Of a DNA stretch of 64,000 nt, positions 35,187 through 50,100 are shown one piece after another. This DNA is from Aradus depressus (taxonomy: Eukaryota > Arthropoda > Insecta > Hemiptera > Aradidae). The stretch lies in contig OY759225.1 of NCBI GenBank assembly GCA_963662175.1, positions 868,001 to 932,000 of the forward strand, written 5' to 3'. Under the pieces are notes generated by a model. The model ran no database searches, had not been told where the DNA came from, and saw nothing but the letters and a program-made list of their open reading frames with translations. Within the stretch, counting starts at the first letter, position 1. Every line of letters starts with the position of its first letter. The position numbers and the translations under genes were made by a program.

Positions 35187-38100
35187 TCTTGGCAGAGTTC
35201 CTCCACAGATATACTCCTACAGGGTCTATCGGACTCCCTGTTTGTCTAATATGTTCATTATTTATACTAGTTATTTACTTATTTATTTTATTTTCTTGGC
35301 AGAGTTCCTCCACAGATATACTCCTACAGGGTCTATCGGACTCCCTGTTTGTCTAATATGTTCATTATTTATACTAGTTATTTACTTATTTATTTTATTT
35401 TCTTGGCAGAGTTCCTCCACAGATATACTCCTACAGGGTCTATCGGACTCCCTGTTTGTCTAATATGTTCATTATTTATACTAGTTATTTACTTATTTAT
35501 TTTATTTTCTTGGCAGAGTTCCTCCACAGATATACTCCTATAGGGTCTATCGGACTCCCTGTTTGTCTAATATGTTCATTATTTATACTAGTTATTTACT
35601 TATTTATTTTATTTTCTTGGCAGAGTTCCTCCACAGATATACTCCTACAGGGTCTATCGGACTCCCTGTTTGTCTAATATGTTCATTATTTATACTAGTT
35701 ATTTACTTATTTATTTTATTTTCTTGGCAGAGTTCCTCCACAGATATACTCCTACAGGGTCTATCGGACTCCCTGTTTGTCTAATATGTTCATTATTTAT
35801 ACTAGTTATTTACTTATTTATTTTATTTTCTTGGCAGAGTTCCTCCACAGATATACTCCTACAGGGTCTATCGGACTCCCTGTTTGTCTAATATGTTCAT
35901 TATTTATACTAGTTATTTACTTATTTATTTTATTTTCTTGGCAGAGTTCCTCCACAGATATACTCCTATAGGGTCTATCGGACTCCCTGTTTGTCCAATA
36001 TGTTCATTATTTATACTAGTTATTTACTTATTTATTTTATTTTCTTGGCAGAGTTCCTCCACAGATATACTCCTATAGGGTCTATCGGACTCCCTGTTTG
36101 TCTAATATGTTCATTATTTATACTAGTTATTTACTTATTTATTTTATTTTCTTGGCAGAGTTCCTCCACAGATATACTCCTACAGGGTCTATCGGACTCC
36201 CTGTTTGTCTAATATGTTCATTATTTATACTAGTTATTTACTTATTTATTTTATTTTCTTGGCAGAGTTCCTCCACAGATATACTCCTACAGGGTCTATC
36301 GGACTCCCTGTTTGTCTAATATGTTCATTATTTATACTAGTTATTTACTTATTTATTTTATTTTCTTGGCAGAGTTCCTCCACAGATATACTCCTATAGG
36401 GTCTATCGGACTCCCTGTTTGTCTAATATGTTCATTATTTATACTAGTTATTTACTTATTTATTTTATTTTCTTGGCAGAGTTCCTCCACAGATATACTC
36501 CTATAGGGTCTATCGGACTCCCTGTTTGTCAAATATGTTCATTATTTATACTAGTTATTTTCTTATTTATTTTATTTTCTTGGCAGAGTTCCTCCACAGA
36601 TATACTCCTACAGGGTCTATCGGACTCCCTGTTTGTCTAATATGTTCATTATTTATACTAGTTATTTACTTATTTATTTTATTTTCTTGGCAGAGTTCCT
36701 CCACAGATATACTCCTACAGGGTCTATCGGACTCCCTGTTTGTCTAATATGTTCATTATTTATACTAGTTATTTACTTATTTATTTTATTTTCTTGGCAG
36801 AGTTCCTCCACAGATATACTCCTACAGGGTCTATCGGACTCCCTGTTTGTCTAATATGTTCATTATTTATACTAGTTATTTACTTATTTATTTTATTTTC
36901 TTGGCAGAGTTCCTCCACAGATATACTCCTACAGGGTCTATCGGACTCCCTGTTTGTCTAATATGTTCATTATTTATACTAGTTATTTACTTATTTATTT
37001 TATTTTCTTGGCAGAGTTCCTCCACAGATATACTCCTACAGGGTCTATCGGACTCCCTGTTTGTCTAATATGTTCATTATTTATACTAGTTATTTACTTA
37101 TTTATTTTATTTTCTTGGCAGAGTTCCTCCACAGATATACTCCTACAGGGTCTATCGGACTCCCTGTTTGTCTAATATGTTCATTATTTATACTAGTTAT
37201 TTACTTATTTATTTTATTTTCTTGGCAGAGTTCCTCCACAGATATACTCCTACAGGGTCTATCGGACTCCCTGTTTGTCTAATATGTTCATTATTTATAC
37301 TAGTTATTTACTTATTTATTTTATTTTCTTGGCAGAGTTCCTCCACAGATATACTCCTATAGGGTCTATCGGACTCCCTGTTTGTCTAATATGTTCATTA
37401 TTTATACTAGTTATTTACTTATTTATTTTATTTTCTTGGCAGAGTTCCTCCACAGATATACTCCTACAGGGTCTATCGGACTCCCTGTTTGTCTAATATG
37501 TTCATTATTTATACTAGTTATTTACTTATTTATTTTATTTTCTTGGCAGAGTTCCTCCACAGATATACTCCTATAGGGTCTATCGGACTCCCTGTTTGTC
37601 TAATATGTTCATTATTTATACTAGTTATTTACTTATTTATTTTATTTTCTTGGCAGAGTTCCTCCACAGATATACTCCTATAGGGTCTATCGGACTCCCT
37701 GTTTGTCTAATATGTTCATTATTTATACTAGTTATTTACTTATTTATTTTATTTTCTTGGCAGAGTTCCTCCACAGATATACTCCTATAGGGTCTATCGG
37801 ACTCCCTGTTTGTCTAATATGTTCATTATTTATACTAGTTATTTACTTATTTATTTTATTTTCTTGGCAGAGTTCCTCCACAGATATACTCCTATAGGGT
37901 CTATCGGACTCCCTGTTTGTCTAATATGTTCATTATTTATACTAGTTATTTACTTATTTATTTTATTTTCTTGGCAGAGTTCCTCCACAGATATACTCCT
38001 ATAGGGTCTATCGGACTCCCTGTTTGTCTAATATGTTCATTATTTATACTAGTTATTTACTTATTTATTTTATTTTCTTGGCAGAGTTCCTCCACAGATA

Positions 38101-41100
38101 TACTCCTATAGGGTCTATCGGACTCCCTGTTTGTCTAATATGTTCATTATTTATACTAGTTATTTACTTATTTATTTTATTTTCTTGGCAGAGTTCCTCC
38201 ACAGATATACTCCTATAGGGTCTATCGGACTCCCTGTTTGTCTAATAAGTTCATTATTTATACTAGTTATTTACTTATTTATTTTATTTTCTTGGCAGAG
38301 TTCCTCCACAGATATACTCCTATAGGGTCTATCGGACTCCCTGTTTGTCTAATATGTTCATTATTGATACTAGTTATTTACTTATTTATTTTATTTTCTT
38401 GGCAGAGTTCCTCCACAGATATACTCCTATAGGGTCTATCGGACTCCCTGTTTGTCTAATATGTTCATTATTTATACTAGTTATTTACTTATTTATTTTA
38501 TTTTCTTGGCAGAGTTCCTCCACAGATATACTCCTATAGGGTCTATCGGACTCCCTGTTTGTCTAATATGTTCATTATTTATACTAGTTATTTACTTATT
38601 TATTTTATTTTCTTGGCAGAGTTCCTCCACAGATATACTCCTATAGGGTCTATCGGACTCCCTGTTTGTCTAATATGTTCATTATTTATACTAGTTATTT
38701 ACTTATTTATTTTATTTTCTTGGCAGAGTTCCTCCACAGATATACTCCTATAGGGTCTATCGGACTCCCTGTTTGTCTAATATGTTCATTATTTATACTA
38801 GTTATTTACTTATTTATTTTATTTTCTTGGCAGAGTTCCTCCACAGATATACTCCTATAGGGTCTATCGGACTCCCTGTTTGTCTAATATGTTCATTATT
38901 TATACTAGTTATTTACTTATTTATTTTATTTTCTTGGCAGAGTTCCTCCACAGATATACTCCTATAGGGTCTATCGGACTCCCTGTTTGTCTAATATGTT
39001 CATTATTTATACTAGTTATTTACTTATTTATTTTATTTTCTTGGCAGAGTTCCTCCACAGATATACTCCTATAGGGTCTATCGGACTCCCTGTTTGTCTA
39101 ATATGTTCATTATTTATACTAGTTATTTACTTATTTATTTTATTTTCTTGGCAGAGTTCCTCCACAGATATACTCCTATAGGGTCTATCGGACTCCCTGT
39201 TTGTCTAATATGTTCATTATTTATACTAGTTATTTACTTATTTATTTTATTTTCTTGGCAGAGTTCCTCCACAGATATACTCCTATAGGGTCTATCGGAC
39301 TCCCTGTTTGTCTAATATGTTCATTATTTATACTAGTTATTTACTTATTTATTTTATTTTCTTGGCAGAGTTCCTCCACAGATATACTCCTATAGGGTCT
39401 ATCGGACTCCCTGTTTGTCTAATATGTTCATTATTTATACTAGTTATTTACTTATTTATTTTATTTTCTTGGCAGAGTTCCTCCACAGATATACTCCTAC
39501 AGGGTCTATCGGACTCCCTGTTTGTCAATATGTTCATTATTTATACTAGTTATTTACTTATTTATTTTATTTTCTTGGCAGAGTTCCTCCACAGATATAC
39601 TCCTACAGGGTCTATCGGACTCCCTGTTTGTCTAATATGTTCATTATTTATACTAGTTATTTACTTATTTATTTTATTTTCTTGGCAGAGTTCCTCCACA
39701 GATATACTCCTATAGGGTCTATCGGACTCCCTGTTTGTCTAATATGTTCATTATTTATACTAGTTATTTACTTATTTATTTTATTCTCTTGGCAGAGTTC
39801 CTCCACAGATATACTCCTATAGGGTCTATCGGACTCCCTGTTTGTCTAATATGTTCATTATTTATACTAGTTATTTACTTATTTATTTTATTTTCTTGGC
39901 AGAGTTCCTCCACAGATATACTCCTACAGGGTCTATCGGACTCCCTGTTTGTCTAATATGTTCATTATTTATACTAGTTATTTACTTATTTATTTTATTT
40001 TCTTGGCAGAGTTCCTCCACAGATATACTCCTATAGGGTCTATCGGACTCCCTGTTTGTCTAATATGTTCATTATTTATACTAGTTATTTACTTATTTAT
40101 TTTATTTTCTTGGCAGAGTTCCTCCACAGATATACTCCTATAGGGTCTATCGGACTCCCTGTTTGTCTAATATGTTCATTATTTATACTAGTTATTTACT
40201 TATTTATTTTATTTTCTTGGCAGAGTTCCTCCACAGATATACTCCTACAGGGTCTATCGGACTCCCTGTTTGTCTAATATGTTCATTATTTATACTAGTT
40301 ATTTACTTATTTATTTTATTTTCTTGGCAGAGTTCCTCCACAGATATACTCCTACAGGGTCTATCGGACTCCCTGTTTGTCTAATATGTTCATTATTTAT
40401 ACTAGTTATTTACTTATTTATTTTATTTTCTTGGCAGAGTTCCTCCACAGATATACTCCTATCAGGGTCTATCGGACTCCCTGTTTGTCTAATATGTTCA
40501 TTATTTATACTAGTTATTTACTTATTTATTTTATTTTCTTGGCAGAGTTCCTCCACAGATATACTCCTATAGGGTCTATCGGACTCCCTGTTTGTCTAAT
40601 ATGTTCATTATTTATACTAGTTATTTACTTATTTATTTTATTTTCTTGGCAGAGTTCCTCCACAGATATACTCCTATAGGGTCTATCGGACTCCCTGTTT
40701 GTCTAATATGTTCATTATTTATACTAGTTATTTACTTATTTATTTTATTTTCTTGGCAGAGTTCCTCCACAGATATACTCCTATAGGGTCTATCGGACTC
40801 CCTGTTTGTCTAATATGTTCATTATTTATACTAGTTATTTACTTATTTATTTTATTTTCTTGGCAGAGTTCCTCCACAGATATACTCCTACAGGGTCTAT
40901 CGGACTCCCTGTTTGTCTAATATGTTCATTATTTATACTAGTTATTTACTTATTTATTTTATTTTCTTGGCAGAGTTCCTCCACAGATATACTCCTATCA
41001 GGGTCTATCGGACTCCCTGTTTGTCTAATATGTTCATTATTTATACTAGTTATTTACTTATTTATTTTATTTTCTTGGCAGAGTTCCTCCACAGATATAC

Positions 41101-44100
41101 TCCTATAGGGTCTATCGGACTCCCTGTTTGTCTAATATGTTCATTATTTATACTAGTTATTTACTTATTTATTTTATTTTCTTGGCAGAGTTCCTCCACA
41201 GATATACTCCTACAGGGTCTATCGGACTCCCTGTTTGTCTAATATGTTCATTATTTATACTAGTTATTTACTTATTTATTTTATTTTCTTGGCAGAGTTC
41301 CTCCACAGATATACTCCTATCAGGGTCTATCGGACTCCCTGTTTGTCTAATATGTTCATTATTTATACTAGTTATTTACTTATTTATTTTATTTTCTTGG
41401 CAGAGTTCCTCCACAGATATACTCCTATAGGGTCTATCGGACTCCCTGTTTGTCTAATATGTTCATTATTTATACTAGTTATTTACTTATTTATTTTATT
41501 TTCTTGGCAGAGTTCCTCCACAGATATACTCCTATAGGGTCTATCGGACTCCCTGTTTGTCTAATATGTTCATTATTTATACTAGTTATTTACTTATTTA
41601 TTTTATTTTCTTGGCAGAGTTCCTCCACAGATATACTCCTACAGGGTCTATCGGACTCCCTGTTTGTCTAATATGTTCATTATTTATACTAGTTATTTAC
41701 TTATTTATTTTATTTTCTTGGCAGAGTTCCTCCACAGATATACTCCTACAGGGTCTATCGGACTCCCTGTTTGTCTAATATGTTCATTATTTATACTAGT
41801 TATTTACTTATTTATTTTATTTTCTTGGCAGAGTTCCTCCACAGATATACTCCTACAGGGTCTATCGGACTCCCTGTTTGTCTAATATGTTCATTATTTA
41901 TACTAGTTATTTACTTATTTATTTTATTTTCTTGGCAGAGTTCCTCCACAGATATACTCCTATAGGGTCTATCGGACTCCCTGTTTGTCTAATATGTTCA
42001 TTATTTATACTAGTTATTTACTTATTTATTTTATTTTCTTGGCAGAGTTCCTCCACAGATATACTCCTATAGGGTCTATCGGACTCCCTGTTTGTCTAAT
42101 ATGTTCATTATTTATACTAGTTATTTACTTATTTATTTTATTTTCTTGGCAGAGTTCCTCCACAGATATACTCCTATAGGGTCTATCGGACTCCCTGTTT
42201 GTCTAATATGTTCATTATTTATACTAGTTATTTACTTATTTATTTTATTTTCTTGGCAGAGTTCCTCCACAGATATACTCCTACAGGGTCTATCGGACTC
42301 CCTGTTTGTCTAATATGTTCATTATTTATACTAGTTATTTACTTATTTATTTTATTTTCTTGGCAGAGTTCCTCCACAGATATACTCCTACAGGGTCTAT
42401 CGGACTCCCTGTTTGTCTAATATGTTCATTATTTATACTAGTTATTTACTTATTTATTTTATTTTCTTGGCAGAGTTCCTCCACAGATATACTCCTATAG
42501 GGTCTATCGGACTCCCTGTTTGTCTAATATGTTCATTATTTATACTAGTTATTTACTTATTTATTTTATTTTCTTGGCAGAGTTCCTCCACAGATATACT
42601 CCTATAGGGTCTATCGGACTCCCTGTTTGTCTAATATGTTCATTATTTATACTAGTTATTTACTTATTTATTTTATTTTCTTGGCAGAGTTCCTCCACAG
42701 ATATACTCCTATAGGGTCTATCGGGACTCCCTGTTTGTCTAATATGTTCATTATTTATACTAGTTATTTACTTATTTATTTTATTTTCTTGGCAGAGTTC
42801 CTCCACAGATATACTCCTACAGGGTCTATCGGACTCCCTGTTTGTCTAATATGTTCATTATTTATACTAGTTATTTACTTATTTATTTTATTTTCTTGGC
42901 AGAGTTCCTCCACAGATATACTCCTATAGGGGTCTATCGGACTCCCTGTTTGTCTAATATGTTCATTATTTATACTAGTTATTTACTTATTTATTTTATT
43001 TTCTTGGCAGAGTTCCTCCACAGATATACTCCTATAGGGTCTATCGGACTCCCTGTTTGTCTAATATGTTCATTATTTATACTAGTTATTTACTTATTTA
43101 TTTTATTTTCTTGGCAGAGTTCCTCCACAGATATACTCCTATAGGGTCTATCGGACTCCCTGTTTGTCTAATATGTTCATTATTTATACTAGTTATTTAC
43201 TTATTTATTTTATTTTCTTGGCAGAGTTCCTCCACAGATATACTCCTATAGGGGTCTATCGGACTCCCTGTTTGTCTAATATGTTCATTATTTATACTAG
43301 GTTATTTACTTATTTTATTTTATTTTCTTGGCAGAGTTCCTCCACAGATATACTCCTATAGGGTCTATCGACTCCCTGTTTGTCTAATATGTTTCATGTA
43401 TTTATACTAGTTATTTACTTATTTATTTTATTTTTTCCCCCCTTGGCAGAGTTCCTCCACAGGGCGACCNNNNNNNNNNNNNNNNNNNNNNNNNNNNNNN
43501 NNNNNNNNNNNNNNNNNNNNNNNNNNNNNNNNNNNNNNNNNNNNNNNNNNNNNNNNNNNNNNNNNNNNNNNNNNNNNNNNNNNNNNNNNNNNNNNNNNNN
43601 NNNNNNNNNNNNNNNNNNNNNNNNNNNNNNNNNNNNNNNNNNNNNNNNNNNNNNNNNNNNNNNNNNNNNTCTTGGCAGAGTTCCTCCACAGATATACTCC
43701 TATAGGGTCTATCGGACTCCCTGTTTGTCCAATATGTTCATTATTTATACTAGTTATTTACTTATTTATTTTATTTTCTTGGCAGAGTTCCTCCACAGAT
43801 ATACTCCTATAGGGTCTATCGGACTCCCTGTTTGTCCAATATGTTCATTATTTATACTAGTTATTTACTTATTTATTTTATTTTCTTGGCAGAGTTCCTC
43901 CACAGATATACTCCTATAGGGTCTATCGGACTCCCTGTTTGTCCAATATGTTCATTATTTATACTAGTTATTTACTTATTTATTTTATTTTCTTGGCAGA
44001 GTTCCTCCACAGATATACTCCTATAGGGTCTATCGGACTCCCTGTTTGTCTAATATGTTCATTATTTATACTAGTTATTTACTTATTTATTTTATTTTCT

Positions 44101-47100
44101 TGGCAGAGTTCCTCCACAGATATACTCCTACAGGGTCTATCGGACTCCCTGTTTGTCCAATATGTTCATTATTTATACTAGTTATTTACTTATTTATTTT
44201 ATTTTCTTGGCAGAGTTCCTCCACAGATATACTCCTATAGGGTCTATCGGACTCCCTGTTTGTCCAATATGTTCATTATTTATACTAGTTATTTACTTAT
44301 TTATTTTATTTTCTTGGCAGAGTTCCTCCACAGATATACTCCTATAGGGTCTATCGGACTCCCTGTTTGTCCAATATGTTCATTATTTATACTAGTTATT
44401 TACTTATTTATTTTATTTTCTTGGCAGAGTTCCTCCACAGATATACTCCTATAGGGTCTATCGGACTCCCTGTTTGTCCAATATGTTCATTATTTATACT
44501 AGTTATTTACTTATTTATTTTATTTTCTTGGCAGAGTTCCTCCACAGATATACTCCTATAGGGTCTATCGGACTCCCTGTTTGTCCAATATGTTCATTAT
44601 TTATACTAGTTATTTACTTATTTATTTTATTTTCTTGGCAGAGTTCCTCCACAGATATACTCCTATAGGGTCTATCGGACTCCCTGTTTGTCTAATATGT
44701 TCATTATTTATACTAGTTATTTACTTATTTATTTTATTTTCTTGGCAGAGTTCCTCCACAGATATACTCCTACAGGGTCTATCGGACTCCCTGTTTGTCT
44801 AATATGTTCATTATTTATACTAGTTATTTACTTATTTATTTTATTTTCTTGGCAGAGTTCCTCCACAGATATACTCCTATAGGGTCTATCGGACTCCCTG
44901 TTTGTCTAATATGTTCATTATTTATACTAGTTATTTACTTATTTATTTTATTTTCTTGGCAGAGTTCCTCCACAGATATACTCCTATAGGGTCTATCGGA
45001 CTCCCTGTTTGTCTAATATGTTCATTATTTATACTAGTTATTTACTTATTTATTTTATTTTCTTGGCAGAGTTCCTCCACAGATATACTCCTATAGGGTC
45101 TATCGGACTCCCTGTTTGTCTAATATGTTCATTATTTATACTAGTTATTTACTTATTTATTTTATTTTCTTGGCAGAGTTCCTCCACAGATATACTCCTA
45201 TAGGGTCTATCGGACTCCCTGTTTGTCCAATATGTTCATTATTTATACTAGTTATTTACTTATTTATTTTATTTTCTTGGCAGAGTTCCTCCACAGATTA
45301 TACTCCTATAGGGTCTATCGGACTCCCTGTTTGTCTAATATGTTCATTATTTATACTAGTTATTTACTTATTTATTTTATTTTCTTGGCAGAGTTCCTCA
45401 CAGATATACTCCTACAGGGTCTATCGGACTCCCTGTTTGTCTAATATGTTCATTATTTATACTAGTTATTTACTTATTTATTTTATTTTCTTGGCAGAGT
45501 TCCTCCACAGATATACTCCTATAGGGTCTATCGGACTCCCTGTTTGTCTAATATGTTCATTATTTATACTAGTTATTTACTTATTTATTTTATTTTCTTG
45601 GCAGAGTTCCTCCACAGATATACTCCTATAGGGTCTATCGGACTCCCTGTTTGTCTAATATGTTCATTATTTATACTAGTTATTTACTTATTTATTTTAT
45701 TTTCTTGGCAGAGTTCCTCCACAGATATACTCCTACAGGGTCTATCGGACTCCCTGTTTGTCTAATATGTTCATTATTTATACTAGTTATTTACTTATTT
45801 ATTTTATTTTCTTGGCAGAGTTCCTCCACAGATATACTCCTACAGGGTCTATCGGACTCCCTGTTTGTCTAATATGTTCATTATTTATACTAGTTATTTA
45901 CTTATTTATTTTATTTTCTTGGCAGAGTTCCTCCACAGATATACTCCTACAGGGTCTATCGGACTCCCTGTTTGTCTAATATGTTCATTATTTATACTAG
46001 TTATTTACTTATTTATTTTATTTTCTTGGCAGAGTTCCTCCACAGATATACTCCTACAGGGTCTATCGGACTCCCTGTTTGTCTAATATGTTCATTATTT
46101 ATACTAGTTATTTACTTATTTATTTTATTTTCTTGGCAGAGTTCCTCCACAGATATACTCCTACAGGGTCTATCGGACTCCCTGTTTGTCTAATATGTTC
46201 ATTATTTATACTAGTTATTTACTTATTTATTTTATTTTCTTGGCAGAGTTCCTCCACAGATATACTCCTATAGGGTCTATCGGACTCCCTGTTTGTCTAA
46301 TATGTTCATTATTTATACTAGTTATTTACTTATTTATTTTATTTTCTTGGCAGAGTTCCTCCACAGATATACTCCTATAGGGTCTATCGGACTCCCTGTT
46401 TGTCTAATATGTTCATTATTTATACTAGTTATTTACTTATTTATTTTATTTTCTTGGCAGAGTTCCTCCACAGATATACTCCTATAGGGTCTATCGGACT
46501 CCCTGTTTGTCTAATATGTTCATTATTTATACTAGTTATTTACTTATTTATTTTATTTTCTTGGCAGAGTTCCTCCACAGATATACTCCTATAGGGTCTA
46601 TCGGACTCCCTGTTTGTCTAATATGTTCATTATTTATACTAGTTATTTACTTATTTATTTTATTTTCTTGGCAGAGTTCCTCCACAGATATACTCCTATA
46701 GGGTCTATCGGACTCCCTGTTTGTCTAATATGTTCATTATTTATACTAGTTATTTACTTATTTATTTTATTTTCTTGGCAGAGTTCCTCCACAGATATAC
46801 TCCTATAGGGTCTATCGGACTCCCTGTTTGTCCAATATGTTCATTATTTATACTAGTTATTTACTTATTTATTTTATTTTCTTGGCAGAGTTCCTCCACA
46901 GATATACTCCTATAGGGTCTATCGGACTCCCTGTTTGTCCAATATGTTCATTATTTATACTAGTTATTTACTTATTTATTTTATTTTCTTGGCAGAGTTC
47001 CTCCACAGATATACTCCTATAGGGTCTATCGGACTCCCTGTTTGTCCAATATGTTCATTATTTATACTAGTTATTTACTTATTTATTTTATTTTCTTGGC

Positions 47101-50100
47101 AGAGTTCCTCCACAGATATACTCCTATAGGGTCTATCGGACTCCCTGTTTGTCCAATATGTTCATTATTTATACTAGTTATTTACTTATTTATTTTATTT
47201 TCTTGGCAGAGTTCCTCCACAGATATACTCCTATAGGGTCTATCGGACTCCCTGTTTGTCTAATATGTTCATTATTTATACTAGTTATTTACTTATTTAT
47301 TTTATTTTCTTGGCAGAGTTCCTCCACAGATATACTCCTATAGGGTCTATCGGACTCCCTGTTTGTCTAATATGTTCATTATTTATACTAGTTATTTACT
47401 TATTTATTTTATTTTCTTGGCAGAGTTCCTCCACAGATATACTCCTATAGGGTCTATCGGACTCCCTGTTTGTCCAATATGTTCATTATTTATACTAGTT
47501 ATTTACTTATTTATTTTATTTTCTTGGCAGAGTTCCTCCACAGATATACTCCTATAGGGTCTATCGGACTCCCTGTTTGTCCAATATGTTCATTATTTAT
47601 ACTAGTTATTTACTTATTTATTTTATTTTCTTGGCAGAGTTCCTCCACAGATATACTCCTACAGGGTCTATCGGACTCCCTGTTTGTCTAATATGTTCAT
47701 TATTTATACTAGTTATTTACTTATTTATTTTATTTTCTTGGCAGAGTTCCTCCACAGATATACTCCTATAGGGTCTATCGGACTCCCTGTTTGTCAAATA
47801 TGTTCATTATTTATACTAGTTATTTACTTATTTATTTTATTTTCTTGGCAGAGTTCCTCCACAGATATACTCCTATAGGGTCTATCGGACTCCCTGTTTG
47901 TCCAATATGTTCATTATTTATACTAGTTATTTACTTATTTATTTTATTTTCTTGGCAGAGTTCCTCCACAGATATACTCCTACAGGGTCTATCGGACTCC
48001 CTGTTTGTCCAATATGTTCATTATTTATACTAGTTATTTACTTATTTATTTTATTTTCTTGGCAGAGTTCCTCCACAGATATACTCCTACAGGGTCTATC
48101 GGACTCCCTGTTTGTCTAATATGTTCATTATTTATACTAGTTATTTACTTATTTATTTTATTTTCTTGGCAGAGTTCCTCCACAGATATACTCCTACAGG
48201 GTCTATCGGACTCCCTGTTTGTCTAATATGTTCATTATTTATACTAGTTATTTACTTATTTATTTTATTTTCTTGGCAGAGTTCCTCCACAGATATACTC
48301 CTATAGGGTCTATCGGACTCCCTGTTTGTCTAATATGTTCATTATTTATACTAGTTATTTACTTATTTATTTTATTTTCTTGGCAGAGTTCCTCCACAGA
48401 TATACTCCTACAGGGTCTATCGGACTCCCTGTTTGTCTAATATGTTCATTATTTATACTAGTTATTTACTTATTTATTTTATTTTCTTGGCAGAGTTCCT
48501 CCACAGATATACTCCTATAGGGTCTATCGGACTCCCTGTTTGTCTAATATGTTCATTATTTATACTAGTTATTTACTTATTTATTTTATTTTCTTGGCAG
48601 AGTTCCTCCACAGATATACTCCTATAGGGTCTATCGGACTCCCTGTTTGTCTAATATGTTCATTATTTATACTAGTTATTTACTTATTTATTTTATTTTC
48701 TTGGCAGAGTTCCTCCACAGATATACTCCTACAGGGTCTATCGGACTCCCTGTTTGTCCAATATGTTCATTATTTATACTAGTTATTTACTTATTTATTT
48801 TATTTTCTTGGCAGAGTTCCTCCACAGATATACTCCTATAGGGTCTATCGGACTCCCTGTTTGTCCAATATGTTCATTATTTATACTAGTTATTTACTTA
48901 TTTATTTTATTTTCTTGGCAGAGTTCCTCCACAGATATACTCCTACAGGGTCTATCGGACTCCCTGTTTGTCCAATATGTTCATTATTTATACTAGTTAT
49001 TTACTTATTTATTTTATTTTCTTGGCAGAGTTCCTCCACAGATATACTCCTATAGGGTCTATCGGACTCCCTGTTTGTCTAATATGTTCATTATTTATAC
49101 TAGTTATTTACTTATTTATTTTATTTTCTTGGCAGAGTTCCTCCACAGATATACTCCTACAGGGTCTATCGGACTCCCTGTTTGTCCAATATGTTCATTA
49201 TTTATACTAGTTATTTACTTATTTATTTTATTTTCTTGGCAGAGTTCCTCCACAGATATACTCCTATAGGGTCTATCGGACTCCCTGTTTGTCCAATATG
49301 TTCATTATTTATACTAGTTATTTACTTATTTATTTTATTTTCTTGGCAGAGTTCCTCCACAGATATACTCCTATAGGGTCTATCGGACTCCCTGTTTGTC
49401 CAATATGTTCATTATTTATACTAGTTATTTACTTATTTATTTTATTTTCTTGGCAGAGTTCCTCCACAGATATACTCCTATAGGGTCTATCGGACTCCCT
49501 GTTTGTCTAATATGTTCATTATTTATACTAGTTATTTACTTATTTATTTTATTTTCTTGGCAGAGTTCCTCCACAGATATACTCCTATAGGGTCTATCGG
49601 ACTCCCTGTTTGTCAAATATGTTCATTATTTATACTAGTTATTTACTTATTTATTTTATTTTCTTGGCAGAGTTCCTCCACAGATATACTCCTACAGGGT
49701 CTATCGGACTCCCTGTTTGTCTAATATGTTCATTATTTATACTAGTTATTTACTTATTTATTTTATTTTCTTGGCAGAGTTCCTCCACAGATATACTCCT
49801 ACAGGGTCTATCGGACTCCCTGTTTGTCTAATATGTTCATTATTTATACTAGTTATTTACTTATTTATTTTATTTTCTTGGCAGAGTTCCTCCACAGATA
49901 TACTCCTACAGGGTCTATCGGACTCCCTGTTTGTCTAATATGTTCATTATTTATACTAGTTATTTACTTATTTATTTTATTTTCTTGGCAGAGTTCCTCC
50001 ACAGATATACTCCTATAGGGTCTATCGGACTCCCTGTTTGTCTAATATGTTCATTATTTATACTAGTTATTTACTTATTTATTTTATTTTCTTGGCAGAG

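Noticed and set aside
43380..43919. 179-codon frame and an 88-codon reverse frame spanning the N run
   Set aside because: Most of their length is the assembly gap.
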